A DNA stretch of 64,000 nucleotides from Hyphomicrobiales bacterium (lineage in GTDB: Bacteria; Pseudomonadota; Alphaproteobacteria; Rhizobiales; Rhizobiaceae). The DNA is taken from NCBI GenBank assembly GCA_900469965.1, contig UBZP01000003.1, forward strand, positions 82,954 through 146,953, written 5' to 3'. How positions within the stretch are numbered: position 1 is the stretch's first letter; every line of letters starts with the position of its first letter. The notes under the pieces are model-generated. The model did not search any database. It was not told the DNA's origin and saw only the letters and a list, made by a program, of their open reading frames with translations. The position numbers were made by a program, and so were the translations under genes. Positions 25,610 through 34,247 of this stretch are shown here, piece by piece.

Positions 25610-27196
25610 CTAGACTTTCTCGCTCGTGCTGTCGCTCGAAATGAGGGACGTGCCGGTCATGGCAGCCGGCTTTTCTATGCCCATGAGCGAAAGGATGGTC
25701 GGCGCGACATCGGCCAGGATGCCGTCGTGCAGCGCGCGCACATCCTCGCGCCCGAACAGGAAGACCGGCACGGGATTGAGCGTATGTGCGGTGTGCGGCT
25801 CGCCGTTGACCGGGTCGATCATCATCTCGCAGTTTCCGTGATCGGCAATGACCAGCAGACTGCCGCCGGCGGCCGCCACACGGCCGGAGACTTGGCCGAG
25901 CGCCGCATCCACCGTTTCGACCGCCTCGATCGCGGCGGCAAGGTTGCCGGTATGGCCGACCATGTCCGGATTGGCGAAGTTCACGACAACGAGGTCGTAC
26001 GCACCGCTGTCGATCGCCTCGACCACCTGCCCCGCCAGCTCCGGCGCCGACATCGAAGGCTGCAGATCATAGGTCGCGACCTTCGGCGAGGGCACGATGC
26101 GGCGGTCTTCCGACGCAAAGGGCGCCTCGCGACCGCCGTTCAGGAAGTAGGTGACATGGGGGTATTTTTCCGTCTCCGCCATGTGGATCTGCGTGCGACC
26201 CGCCTTGGACACGGTCTCGCTCAGACCGTCCACCAAAGATTGCGGCGGAAACAGCGTGTGCATGACCGCGTCGAGCTCCGCGCTGTAGGACACCATGCCG
26301 ATCGCCATCGCGAGACGCGGCCGATCCTGTCGCTGAAAACCGGAGAACGCCGGCAGGAGCAGCGCGCCCAGAATTTCGCGGACGCGATCCGAGCGGAAGT
26401 TGGCACAGAGGATGCCATCGCCGTCCCGGATGCCTCTGTAGCCGTCGATCACCGTCGGGGCGATGAACTCGTCCGTCTCGCCGCGTTCGGCAGCCTCGCC
26501 GACGGCCTTTTGCGCGGTCTCGGCCACATTGCCCTGGCCGGATACGATGGCCCGATAGGCCCGCTCGACACGATCCCATCGGTTGTCGCGATCCATGGCA
26601 TAGAAGCGTCCGCTGACCGTTGCGATCGTAGCCTCGGCCGGCAAACCGGCGGAGAGGCGGGCCAGAAAGTCGCCCGCCGACCCCGGTTGCGTGTCGCGAC
26701 CGTCGGTGATGGCGTGAATGACCGGTTTCACGCCGAGTGCTACGAGGGCTTGCGCCAGTGCGGCGATGTGATCCTGATGCGCATGGACCCCGCCCGGGGA
26801 AACGAGGCCGATGATGTGGCAGGCGCCGCCCGTCTCCTGCAACAGCGCAGGCAGGCCGGTGCCGGCCAGCAGTTTCGTCAGGCTGTCGTCCGCCACGGCC
26901 GCGTCGATGCGCGGCAGGTCCTGCATGACGATCCGCCCTGCGCCGATGTTGAGGTGGCCCACCTCCGAATTGCCCATCTGCCCTTCCGGCAGACCGACCG
27001 CGGGGCCGTGCGTCGTCAGGAAAGCGTGGGGACAACGCGCCCACATGCGGTCGAAATTGGGCGTCGTTGCCTGGAGGATGGCGTTTCCGTGCGGGTCTTC
27101 GCGCCAGCCCCACCCGTCCATGATCATGAGAACTGTCGGCTTCCTGTCTGCCACGCCTGTCCCTTTCCGCTGAGCTTCAGCACTATCGTTGTTCAT
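25610..27196 (-). CDS. gpmI: 2,3-bisphosphoglycerate-independent phosphoglycerate mutase
   Basis: 528 residues, slightly longer than the usual 505-515. It interconverts 3- and 2-phosphoglycerate using two Mn ions and a phosphoserine. VLMIMDGWGWRED near residue 23 gives the first metal Asp, GQMGNSEVGHLNIGAGR near 72 holds the catalytic Ser, GVHAHQDHI near 138 and ITDGRDTQPGSA near 163 bind substrate, and NFANPDMVGHTGN with VIADHGNCEMM supply the other metal ligands. The ATG at 27196 directly follows the LysR stop with no gap; a GTG at 27154 (VADRKPT) would give a more usual length. A glycolytic enzyme in a catabolic operon is odd; it may handle flux from pyruvate-level products. Confidence 0.93.
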   Translation of the reverse strand: MNNDSAEAQRKGTGVADRKPTVLMIMDGWGWREDPHGNAILQATTPNFDRMWARCPHAFLTTHGPAVGLPEGQMGNSEVGHLNIGAGRIVMQDLPRIDAAVADDSLTKLLAGTGLPALLQETGGACHIIGLVSPGGVHAHQDHIAALAQALVALGVKPVIHAITDGRDTQPGSAGDFLARLSAGLPAEATIATVSGRFYAMDRDNRWDRVERAYRAIVSGQGNVAETAQKAVGEAAERGETDEFIAPTVIDGYRGIRDGDGILCANFRSDRVREILGALLLPAFSGFQRQDRPRLAMAIGMVSYSAELDAVMHTLFPPQSLVDGLSETVSKAGRTQIHMAETEKYPHVTYFLNGGREAPFASEDRRIVPSPKVATYDLQPSMSAPELAGQVVEAIDSGAYDLVVVNFANPDMVGHTGNLAAAIEAVETVDAALGQVSGRVAAAGGSLLVIADHGNCEMMIDPVNGEPHTAHTLNPVPVFLFGREDVRALHDGILADVAPTILSLMGIEKPAAMTGTSLISSDSTSEKV

Positions 27197-28150
27197 CTAT
27201 CCCGGCACCGATACCTTCAGCCGCGCTTCGAGGATCGCAAGGAACGCACGCAGCTTCTTCGGCACGAAGCGGCTCTTCGGATAGAAGGCCTTGATGACCC
27301 GCCGGGAAATGATCTGGCTCTCGAAGATCGAAACGAGCCCGCCGGAATCGATCTCCCGTGCGACGCTGTAGAGCGGCAGGCGGGCGATCCCCGCCCCCTG
27401 AACCGCGGCCAGGACGATCGCACTCTCGAAATTGGAATGGAAGACGCCGTCAACCTGCACGGCGACGTCCTCCTCGCCGAGCCGTGCGGTCCAGAGCCTG
27501 GGGTCCGGCTTCTGGGTCGTGTGGATCAGGCAATTGTGGTGGCGCAGGTCCTGAGGCTTTTCGGGGCGAGGATGCCGCTCCAGGTAGGCCGGCGCGGCGC
27601 AGATGACATAGGGCGCCGGGCCGAGCTTGCGCTCGAAGAGACCGGTGTGAAAGGAATCATCGTCATCGAAGTCACGGCTGCCGATGACGACATCGACGCC
27701 GCGCTCCATCAGATTGACGGAGCTGGCCGATACCGTCAGCTCGACCTTCACCGTCGGATAGAGCGCGTTGAACTCGATGATCGCCGGCGCAACGAGGGCC
27801 TGGCCGACCCCGGGCGTGGAATGCACCCGCAACGTGCCGATCAGCTCGGTGCCGAGGCCGCTCGCGTCGGCCTTCGCCGCCTCGATCTCCGACAGGATCC
27901 GCACGCAGTGATCGAAGAACACCGAGCCGGCGTCGGTCAAGAACACGTTGTGCGTCGAGCGGTTGAGCAGCGTCAGCTTCAAGACGTTCTCGAGCTGCGT
28001 GACGTGCTTGCTCATGTAGGACGGCGACTTGCCGAACAGCTTCGCCGCAGCGGTAAAGCTTCCGTGCTGTACCACGCGCGCAAAGATGACGATATCGTTC
28101 AGATCGAGCCCGTCGAAGCTCGATCGCGTTGCATCGGAAGAACTGACCAT
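27197..28150 (-). CDS. LysR-family transcriptional regulator
   Basis: 317 residues. The helix-turn-helix is at about 10-65 (IVIFARVVQHGSFTAAAKLF, PSYMSKHVTQLENVLKLTLL), the effector domain covers 90-300 with VHSTPGVGQALVAPAI and GAGIARLPLYSVAREI. Sequence style is that of the one-component group with regulators such as those of catabolic dehydrogenases. ATG 28150 is preferred; the longer frame starts at TTG 28216 inside the upstream gene. It lies 37 bp behind the EutA-like gene and abuts gpmI, so unlike most LysR genes it is transcribed in the same direction as its presumed targets. The likely effector is the compound taken up by the Tct system. Confidence 0.85.
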   Translation of the reverse strand: MVSSSDATRSSFDGLDLNDIVIFARVVQHGSFTAAAKLFGKSPSYMSKHVTQLENVLKLTLLNRSTHNVFLTDAGSVFFDHCVRILSEIEAAKADASGLGTELIGTLRVHSTPGVGQALVAPAIIEFNALYPTVKVELTVSASSVNLMERGVDVVIGSRDFDDDDSFHTGLFERKLGPAPYVICAAPAYLERHPRPEKPQDLRHHNCLIHTTQKPDPRLWTARLGEEDVAVQVDGVFHSNFESAIVLAAVQGAGIARLPLYSVAREIDSGGLVSIFESQIISRRVIKAFYPKSRFVPKKLRAFLAILEARLKVSVPG

Positions 28151-28187
28151 CGCCAACGTATTGGCACAAGCCGTCGCTTCCGGCAAT

Positions 28188-29693
28188 TCAGGAGAAGAGC
28201 AGGGACTTGATGACAACGGGGATGACGCCCGGCGGGTTCATGAACTCGCCCAGATCGACGAAGTCGAGATCCTTCAGGCGCACGCCGTCGACGGAAATCA
28301 GGTGGGAATGGATCCCGAGCTCGCGGTCGAGGATGCGGCCTATCGTCTGGCCCACGTCTCCGTCTATCATCAGCACGAGCGGTTCCGCGCGCTTGCCGTC
28401 GGGTGCTGCAACCGCCTTGATCGCCTGCGCCACCGCCAGCAGCCGCTGATAGTCCGGCGCGCCCGTCCAGGAGAAGGCAAACGCCACCATCGCCGCCGTG
28501 TCGCGGTCCTGCCGGTCGGCGCTCTGGCGGAAGGCTGCGGCGATCTCCGTCGCGTCGATGACGTCGGGAAGCTCCCGGCCGAGATGGACCACCGGGATGT
28601 TGTGCCGCGGCAGGACGTCGGCACCGTTCATGTAGAGCGTCTTGCCGCTCACCTGCACGGTGAACTGCGAGGCGCCGATGACGGTCGCCCGTATGCGCTG
28701 CCCGGCATCGACGATCGGGATGCCGATGCGCGGGGTGAGCTGCGTGACGATCTCGTCGGCCAGCAGCCGGGCGATGTCGCCGTGATCCTTGTCCTCATAG
28801 CCGAAGATGTATTCCGAGACGCCACCGGAGAAGGTGATGTAGCTCGGCGCCACGCGCCGCTCGAGCGGCTCGGTGAGGAGGAAGCGCTGACCGAGGGCGT
28901 CGAGCGGCCCGCCCAGGATCTCGTCCACGGCGAGAGCGGCAAGACGCCGGGCGATCGCCGCCCTGTTGGCCGGGTCCGCCATGGCGCCGGCGTCGGTGGC
29001 GATCCCGAGTTCCTCGGCGACGAGGCGGGCCGAATCGTCGAGCCGCGACCAGACGCCCTGCCGGTCCTGCGCAACGAGCCTGCCGCCGACGGCGAAGGCG
29101 GCGACGCTGATGATCTCGCCGTTGTCGATCAGGGCGAGCTTCGTCGTTCCGCCGCCGATGTCGACATGGAGGCCGCAGGCGCCGCGCTTCTTCGACAGCG
29201 CCGTGGCGCCGGATCCGTGCGCCGCCAGCATGCATTCGAGCTTGTGTCCTGCCGTGGCGCAAACGAAGCGACCGGACTCGTTGGCGAAGATCTCGTCGAT
29301 CGCCCGCGCATTCGTCTTCTTGATCGCCTCACCGGTCAGGATCACCGCCCCGGTGTCGATATGGCTGCGGCGGTAGCCGGCATCCTCGTAGCAATGCTGG
29401 AAGAAATGGCGCAGTTCCCGCGCGTCGATCGTGCCGTCCGGCAGGAAGGGCGTGAGCAGGATCGGCGAACGCCAGACGATCTGCCGGTCGATCACGACGA
29501 AGCTGCTGGACAGATCCTCCGTCTCCCGGCGCAGCACGACGCGGGCGAAGAGCAGGTGCGAGGTGGAGCTGCCGATGTCGATGCCGACGGTCAGGAGTTC
29601 GACCGTCTCCTGCTTCCACAGCCAGTCGGCGATCTCCTGCCGCTCGCTCTCGGACATGTCCTCATGTTCGTGTTCGAAATCGAGATCGTGCAC
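28188..29693 (-). CDS. EutA-like ASKHA-fold ATPase (ethanolamine ammonia-lyase reactivase family), copy A
   Basis: 501 residues from GTG 29693. ASKHA phosphate-binding loops are visible: VGIDIGSSTSH at about 37-46 and HVDIGGGTTKLAL at 176-187, plus ITFSGGVSEYIFG near 288 and a conserved end IPVVIKSLLFS. These agree with EutA, which uses ATP to exchange damaged cobalamin in ethanolamine ammonia-lyase. No EutB or EutC gene occurs in the window. The gene is 42 bp downstream of a bicupin gene, and the same pair occurs again at 54101-56857. It is therefore probably a reactivase or chaperone for another enzyme, the cupin being the nearest candidate. A Glu- and His-rich N-terminal tail (EHEHED) could bind metal. 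Confidence 0.82.
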   Translation of the reverse strand: MHDLDFEHEHEDMSESERQEIADWLWKQETVELLTVGIDIGSSTSHLLFARVVLRRETEDLSSSFVVIDRQIVWRSPILLTPFLPDGTIDARELRHFFQHCYEDAGYRRSHIDTGAVILTGEAIKKTNARAIDEIFANESGRFVCATAGHKLECMLAAHGSGATALSKKRGACGLHVDIGGGTTKLALIDNGEIISVAAFAVGGRLVAQDRQGVWSRLDDSARLVAEELGIATDAGAMADPANRAAIARRLAALAVDEILGGPLDALGQRFLLTEPLERRVAPSYITFSGGVSEYIFGYEDKDHGDIARLLADEIVTQLTPRIGIPIVDAGQRIRATVIGASQFTVQVSGKTLYMNGADVLPRHNIPVVHLGRELPDVIDATEIAAAFRQSADRQDRDTAAMVAFAFSWTGAPDYQRLLAVAQAIKAVAAPDGKRAEPLVLMIDGDVGQTIGRILDRELGIHSHLISVDGVRLKDLDFVDLGEFMNPPGVIPVVIKSLLFS

Positions 29694-29735
29694 GTTCCTG
29701 CCGCCTCCCCTGGTCTTTCCCGCCCTTCAGAGCGC

Positions 29736-30956
29736 TCAGCTTGCGGGGCCTGCGAGGATCGGCGTCTGGATGACCCCCGTCAAGCTCTCCTTCGGCAGGG
29801 CCATGATCGCCGCCTCGTCGAACAGATCGCCCATTGCCGAAGGAACGCCGGTCTTCTGCAGCTCCTCCAGGAATTTGCGGTGAACGCGCGGATCCTGATC
29901 CTCGTACTCGATCTGGCGCCCGCCATCCTTCACCGAGGTCGCCCCGCCGCCTTCGGCGCTCTTGCGCCTGAGCGAGATGAACGGATAGCGGCGGCTGCCG
30001 AGGCTGCAGGCGACATAGCGCGCCGGCTGGTCGCAGGTGTTGAAGTGCTGGTGATACATCCAGAAGGGCGGCGTGTACATGAAGCCGTGCCGCCACGGGA
30101 TCTCCTTGAATTCGCTGTCGCCCTCGTACCACATCAGCGAATAGCCCTCGCCGTCGACCGCATGGACGTGGGTGCCGGCGGCGTGGCGATGGGCCTTCTT
30201 GTAGCGGCCGACCGGCATCTGCGAAACATGCGAGTGCATGGTGCCGTCGGCGAGCACGAAGTTGACGTTGAGCGAGCCCTTGCCGCGGCCTTCGAACTCG
30301 TAGAGCTTGAAGCTCGTCAGGTCGTGGACGAAATTCGTCTCCCAGATGTTCTGCACCTTGCGGGCCGAATCCAGCCCGTAGGAATAGAGCGATCCGTCGC
30401 CGTCGAAGTGCTTGGCGCCGCCGATGCGGTCCTGGAAGACGAAGTCGTTGGCGAAGACGAAATCGAGATTGTGGTAGAGATTGATGGTGAGCGGCGCATT
30501 GTTGGTGCAGGAGAGCCGCACCGTCTCGATGCCGGAGCCGTTGTTGAACTGATACTTGCAATTGAGCGGAATGGCGAACAGCGCCTTCGGGCCCCATTCG
30601 AAGGTGCGGGTCTCGCCGCTCGGAAGCCAGACGGTCGTCGAGCCGTAGCCCGACAGGACGTAGAAGAAGGCCTCGTAGAGGTGCTTGACCGGCCGGGTCT
30701 TCTTGCCCGGCAGGACTTCGATGACGTAGTTCGCCATGAAGTCGCCCATGCCGTGGGTGTGGGCGAAGCAGCCGCGCGCCTCGTAGCGATCCCATTCGCC
30801 GGTCTCGAGGGCCAGGAGGTCGTGGCCGAGATCGAGATGGATCGGAATGCCTTCGTTCTTCGACCAATCCTTGTAGGGATCGACCAGGAACTTGCGGTTT
30901 CCCGGATCAGGCGTCACCGTCGGCTCGAGAGGCGATGTGCTGGGCGTGCTGGTCAT
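29736..30956 (-). CDS. Bicupin protein, gentisate-dioxygenase-like superfamily, copy A
   Basis: 406 residues with two cupin barrels. In the N-terminal one, LPGKKTRPVKHLYEAFFYVL keeps one His (92) but has Val in place of the first His of HxH, and the second motif has Tyr for His (IPLNCKYQF), so this site has probably lost metal. The C-terminal barrel has KKAHRHAAGTHVHAVDG (His 256 and 258) and WMYHQHFNT (302, 304), a plausible Fe or Mn site. This could be a ring-cleaving or other oxygenase; no substrate can be read. ATG 30956 is the first Met; a GTG three codons earlier is possible. It precedes the EutA-like gene in the transcript. Paralogue: 54101-55339. Confidence 0.75.
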   Translation of the reverse strand: MTSTPSTSPLEPTVTPDPGNRKFLVDPYKDWSKNEGIPIHLDLGHDLLALETGEWDRYEARGCFAHTHGMGDFMANYVIEVLPGKKTRPVKHLYEAFFYVLSGYGSTTVWLPSGETRTFEWGPKALFAIPLNCKYQFNNGSGIETVRLSCTNNAPLTINLYHNLDFVFANDFVFQDRIGGAKHFDGDGSLYSYGLDSARKVQNIWETNFVHDLTSFKLYEFEGRGKGSLNVNFVLADGTMHSHVSQMPVGRYKKAHRHAAGTHVHAVDGEGYSLMWYEGDSEFKEIPWRHGFMYTPPFWMYHQHFNTCDQPARYVACSLGSRRYPFISLRRKSAEGGGATSVKDGGRQIEYEDQDPRVHRKFLEELQKTGVPSAMGDLFDEAAIMALPKESLTGVIQTPILAGPAS

Positions 30957-31018
30957 CTCTTTCACTTTCGCTGTTCTTTTCGGCTCTGTAGCGTGGCCGA
31001 ACTATGGAATTTCGGGGC

Positions 31019-31075
31019 CGGCGCCGGTAGTGCGTTTTCGGAAAAGACATTTTCCCAAGCGCACGGTCCGGCGCC
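31019..31075. repeat. Long intergenic hairpin (REP-like) between oxidoreductase and bicupin genes
   Basis: GTGCG at 31030-31034 pairs with CGCAC at 31060-31064, GGAAAA/TTTTCC forms the inner stem around GACA, and the outer GGCGCCGG segment at about 31020-31027 pairs with its complement near 31066-31075 with small bulges. It lies in the 125-bp gap of the long minus-strand unit and could act as an mRNA stabiliser or attenuator separating transport genes from the cupin-EutA pair. Confidence 0.6.
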
Positions 31076-31081
31076 CGAGGA

Positions 31082-31936
31082 TCAGGCCAGGCCGCCCTCG
31101 CTCGCTGCGAGCGGCCGCACGGTGCGGCCGAGATAGGTCGCCTCCGGGCCGTAGAGCAGTTCCTTCACATCGGCCGCCTTCAGGGTCTTGACGATCTGGT
31201 CCACCTGGCCCGAGAGCGGCAGCATCAGCCCTGCCTTCTGGGCGAGCTCCATCGTCACGTCCATGTCCTTTTCCTGCCAGGTGAAGCGGGTCGTGTCCCA
31301 GCGGGCGAGCGTGCCGTTGGTTCCGGGGCAGGCGAGCAGGATTTCGCGCATGCGCTGGGCGTCGAGCCCGTAGCGCTTGGCGATCAGCAGCGTCTCGAAA
31401 TTCGCGACGCAATGGATCCAGTGCAGGAGATTGTTGCAGGATTTGGCGATCTGCCCGGCCCCGAGCGGGCCGACATGCACGACGTCGCGGCTGTAGCAGG
31501 CAAGCAGCGGCCGCACCCGCTCCACGTCCGCCTCCGCGCCACCGCACAGCGACAGGAGCGTCCCGTCGCGGGCACCCGAAGCGCCGTAGACCACGGGCGC
31601 ATCGACGAGATGCTGCCCGCGCGCCTCGATGCGCGGCTTCAGCGCCAGCATCGTCTCGGGGCTGATGGTCGCGGCCACCACGATCGTTGCGCCGGCGGCG
31701 TCCGACAGCCCGTCGCAGACCTCGACCACCTGCTGGTCGGTCGCGACGACCAGCAGGAACACGTCTGCGGAGCCTGCGGCATCGTCGATGCTGTTCTTCG
31801 GTTGGAGGCCCTGCTCGGCCGCCTGTTTCAGCCTTTCCGGGCTGATATCGAACGCCGAGACCTCGAAGCCCTTCCTTCTGATGTGACCGCCCATGGCAAG
31901 GCCCATCTCGCCCGCACCGATGACTGCAATTCTCAT
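31082..31936 (-). CDS. NAD(P)-dependent 3-hydroxyisobutyrate dehydrogenase family oxidoreductase
   Basis: 284 residues, usual length for the beta-hydroxyacid dehydrogenase family. N-terminal Rossmann domain with VIGAGEMGLAMGGHI at residues 4-18; substrate motif DAPVVYGASGARDGTL near 112 (family pattern D-A-P-V-S-G); catalytic Lys in GAGQIAKSCNNLLHW near 168. The enzyme oxidises a 3-hydroxy acid such as 3-hydroxyisobutyrate, glycerate or tartronate semialdehyde reversibly. ATG 31936 is chosen because GAGG stands at good distance; a GTG two codons earlier overlaps the site. Gene order places it between the transporter and the bicupin, so it should act on an intermediate of the imported compound. 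Confidence 0.86.
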   Translation of the reverse strand: MRIAVIGAGEMGLAMGGHIRRKGFEVSAFDISPERLKQAAEQGLQPKNSIDDAAGSADVFLLVVATDQQVVEVCDGLSDAAGATIVVAATISPETMLALKPRIEARGQHLVDAPVVYGASGARDGTLLSLCGGAEADVERVRPLLACYSRDVVHVGPLGAGQIAKSCNNLLHWIHCVANFETLLIAKRYGLDAQRMREILLACPGTNGTLARWDTTRFTWQEKDMDVTMELAQKAGLMLPLSGQVDQIVKTLKAADVKELLYGPEATYLGRTVRPLAASEGGLA

Positions 31937-32058
31937 GTTCACCTCGAATGATCACGGCCGGGCCGGCTGCACTGTCAGATGCGGTGGCCCAGTCCCGGGT
32001 CGGCTCGACACAGGGCGGGCGGCCTCGCCGGAAGCCGCCCGCTGTCTTGGTCTGACGA

Positions 32059-33063
32059 TCAGTCCTTCTTCAGCGTTTCCTGGAGGAAGGTCACGATTTC
32101 CGGCGACTGGTTGAGCGCGGCCTTGACCACGGTTGCCACGTCATCGCCGACCTTCGGGTCGACCGGCAGACCGAGCGACTTCGCCTTTTCCAGGAACGCC
32201 GGATCGGTGGTCGCCTTCGTATAGGCGTCACGCAGGGCCTGCAGGCGATCTTCGGGGATACCGGCCGGGCCGGCCGACAGACGCGAAATGTTGCTCTGCG
32301 ATGCGACGAGCGCGATCACCTTCTGGGCCTCGGCGTCGTCGGTCATGGAGGAGAGCTGCGGCACGTCGCTTTCCGAGCCGCCGATCTGGGCAATGATCTT
32401 CGCATTGCCTTCATTGACGAACTCCTGGAACGACGACCGCGAAGCGATGATGCCCTGCACTTCGCCGCGGCGCATGGCGAGCTGGTCGTCGCCGCCATTG
32501 TAGCCCGAGACGATTTCGACCGGCAGGCCGAGCGCCTTGACGAGCATGGTCGTCTCGACGGTGGAGGCGCTGCCGACACCGGCGGAGGCGAACTTCACCG
32601 GCTCCTTGCTGTTCTTCAGCTGCTCGAAGCTTTCGATGCCCGAATCCTTGGTGACGACGATGACGCGCGGGTCGGACGCGACCTTACCGATCCACGACAT
32701 GTTGCCGAGATCGAACTTGATGGCGGGGTCGCCGGCCAGCTGGCCGTAGATGAGGCCGGTGTTGAAGGTGCCGAAGGTCAGGCCGTCCGGCTCGGAGGCA
32801 TAGACGTAGTTGGCGCCGATCAGGTGGCCGGCGCCCGGCATGTTCTGGACGACGAAGGTCGAGCCGGGCAGATATTTCTGCATGAATTCGGCGACGAGAC
32901 GGGCATTGGTGTCGTAGCCGCCGCCCGGAGCGGTTGCGACGATGTAGTTGACCGTCTTTCCGTTGAAGAACTCGGCGCCTTCCTGTGCGAAAGTCGGCGT
33001 CGCAGCCATCGCGGCGATCGTCGCGGCGCCGAAAATGACCTTGTGTAGTATATGCATGCTCAT
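32059..33063 (-). CDS. tctC: Tripartite tricarboxylate transporter substrate-binding protein, TctC family (copy 2)
   Basis: 334 residues with signal peptide (FGAATIAAMAATPTFAQ, cleavage near residue 26). Typical TctC blocks: FNGKTVNYIVATAPGGGYD, FVVQNMPGAGHLIGANYVY, SWIGKVASDPRVIVV and SAGPAGIPEDRLQALRDAY. It binds the carboxylic substrate in the periplasm and delivers it to TctAB. It is 38 bp behind a close paralogue with the same length and motifs. Families of this kind include TphC, the terephthalate receptor, so an aromatic carboxylate fits the neighbouring enzymes. Ligand unknown. Confidence 0.9.
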   Translation of the reverse strand: MSMHILHKVIFGAATIAAMAATPTFAQEGAEFFNGKTVNYIVATAPGGGYDTNARLVAEFMQKYLPGSTFVVQNMPGAGHLIGANYVYASEPDGLTFGTFNTGLIYGQLAGDPAIKFDLGNMSWIGKVASDPRVIVVTKDSGIESFEQLKNSKEPVKFASAGVGSASTVETTMLVKALGLPVEIVSGYNGGDDQLAMRRGEVQGIIASRSSFQEFVNEGNAKIIAQIGGSESDVPQLSSMTDDAEAQKVIALVASQSNISRLSAGPAGIPEDRLQALRDAYTKATTDPAFLEKAKSLGLPVDPKVGDDVATVVKAALNQSPEIVTFLQETLKKD

Positions 33064-33101
33064 CGGGTTCCCTCCCAGTTGTAGTCGGTGAAGAGCGAGC
33101 C

Positions 33102-34106
33102 TCAGCCCTCGCTCAATGCTTCTTTCAGTGCGTCGATGACGTCGGGCTTCTGGTCGAGGGCTTTCTCGACGAGGGCACTGACGTCGTTACCGACGAGCGG
33201 ATCGACCGGCAGGCCCAGCGTGCGGGCCTTCTCGATGAATTCCGGGTCGGATGTGGCTGCGACATAGGCGTCGCGGAGCGCCTTGAGACGGTCTTCCGGT
33301 ATGCCTGCCGGACCGGCGGTCAGGCGTGAAATCCCGCTCTGGGACTCGATCAGCGCAACGACCTGCTTGGCCGTATCTCCGTCGATCATCGAGGAGAGCT
33401 GCGGCACGTCCGTGTCGTTGCCACCGACCTGGGCAAGGATCCGGCCCTTGCCCTCATCGATAAATTGCTGGAACTCCGAGCGCGAACCGATCACGCCCTG
33501 CACCTCGCCGCGCATCATGGCGAGCTGGTCTTCGTTGCCATTATAGCCCGATACGACCTGGATCGGCAGCTTCAGGGCCTTCACGAACATCGTCGCCTCG
33601 ATCATCGAGGCACTGCCCTTGCCCGCCGTGGCGAACTTGATCGGCTGCTGAAGCGCCTGCAGCTGGGCAAAGCTCTCGATGCCCGATTCCTTCGTCACGA
33701 TGATGACGCGCGGATCGGACGCGACCTTGCCGATGAAGGACATCTTCGTCAGGTCGAACTTGATGTTCGGATCGCCGCTCAGCTGCCCGTAGATCAGGCC
33801 GGTGTTGAAGGTGCCGAAGGTCAGCCCGTCCGGCTCGGACGCGTAGATATAGTTGGTGCCGATCAGGTGGCCGGCGCCCGGCATGTTCTGGACGACGAAG
33901 GTCGAGCCCGGCAGGTGCTTCTGCATGTACTGCGCCACCAGCCGGCCATTGGTGTCATAGACACCGCCCGGCGACGTGGCGACGATATAGGTGACGGTCT
34001 TGCCGTCGAAGAAGGCCGCCCCGTCCTCGGCCCGGGCGCCCTGCGACCCGGCCGCAAGAAGCGCGGCGGTCAGCGCCAGTGTCGAAGCCTTTCCAATCAT
34101 GTGCAT
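33102..34106 (-). CDS. tctC: Tripartite tricarboxylate transporter substrate-binding protein, TctC family (copy 1)
   Basis: 334 residues from ATG 34106, which has GGGAGGAG just upstream; longer frames lack one. Signal peptide ends near AARAE (residue 27). The mature part is closely similar to the next gene: FDGKTVTYIVATSPGGVYD, VVQNMPGAGHLIGTNYIY, SFIGKVASDPRVIIV, LTAGPAGIPEDRLKALRDAY. Two receptors feeding one TctAB pair would widen the substrate range. Differences concentrate in the loops that shape the ligand pocket (for instance GGGYDTN against GGVYDTN), so ligands may differ. Confidence 0.9.
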   Translation of the reverse strand: MHMIGKASTLALTAALLAAGSQGARAEDGAAFFDGKTVTYIVATSPGGVYDTNGRLVAQYMQKHLPGSTFVVQNMPGAGHLIGTNYIYASEPDGLTFGTFNTGLIYGQLSGDPNIKFDLTKMSFIGKVASDPRVIIVTKESGIESFAQLQALQQPIKFATAGKGSASMIEATMFVKALKLPIQVVSGYNGNEDQLAMMRGEVQGVIGSRSEFQQFIDEGKGRILAQVGGNDTDVPQLSSMIDGDTAKQVVALIESQSGISRLTAGPAGIPEDRLKALRDAYVAATSDPEFIEKARTLGLPVDPLVGNDVSALVEKALDQKPDVIDALKEALSEG

Positions 34107-34247
34107 TGTCTCCTCCCAAGTTGCCGAAACTGCCTGATCAGGATGCAAAGGATCCTCCACCGCCGGTCGAACCGGCCAGTGCCCAATGCCTTCCATTTCT
34201 GATGGTCGCGGCGCCCCGGTTTCGGGACGCCCGTCTTTCGCAAGTCC

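Noticed and set aside
32059..34106. Tandem TctC genes as a recent exact duplication
   Set aside because: The two differ throughout their length, so the duplication is old or they were acquired separately.
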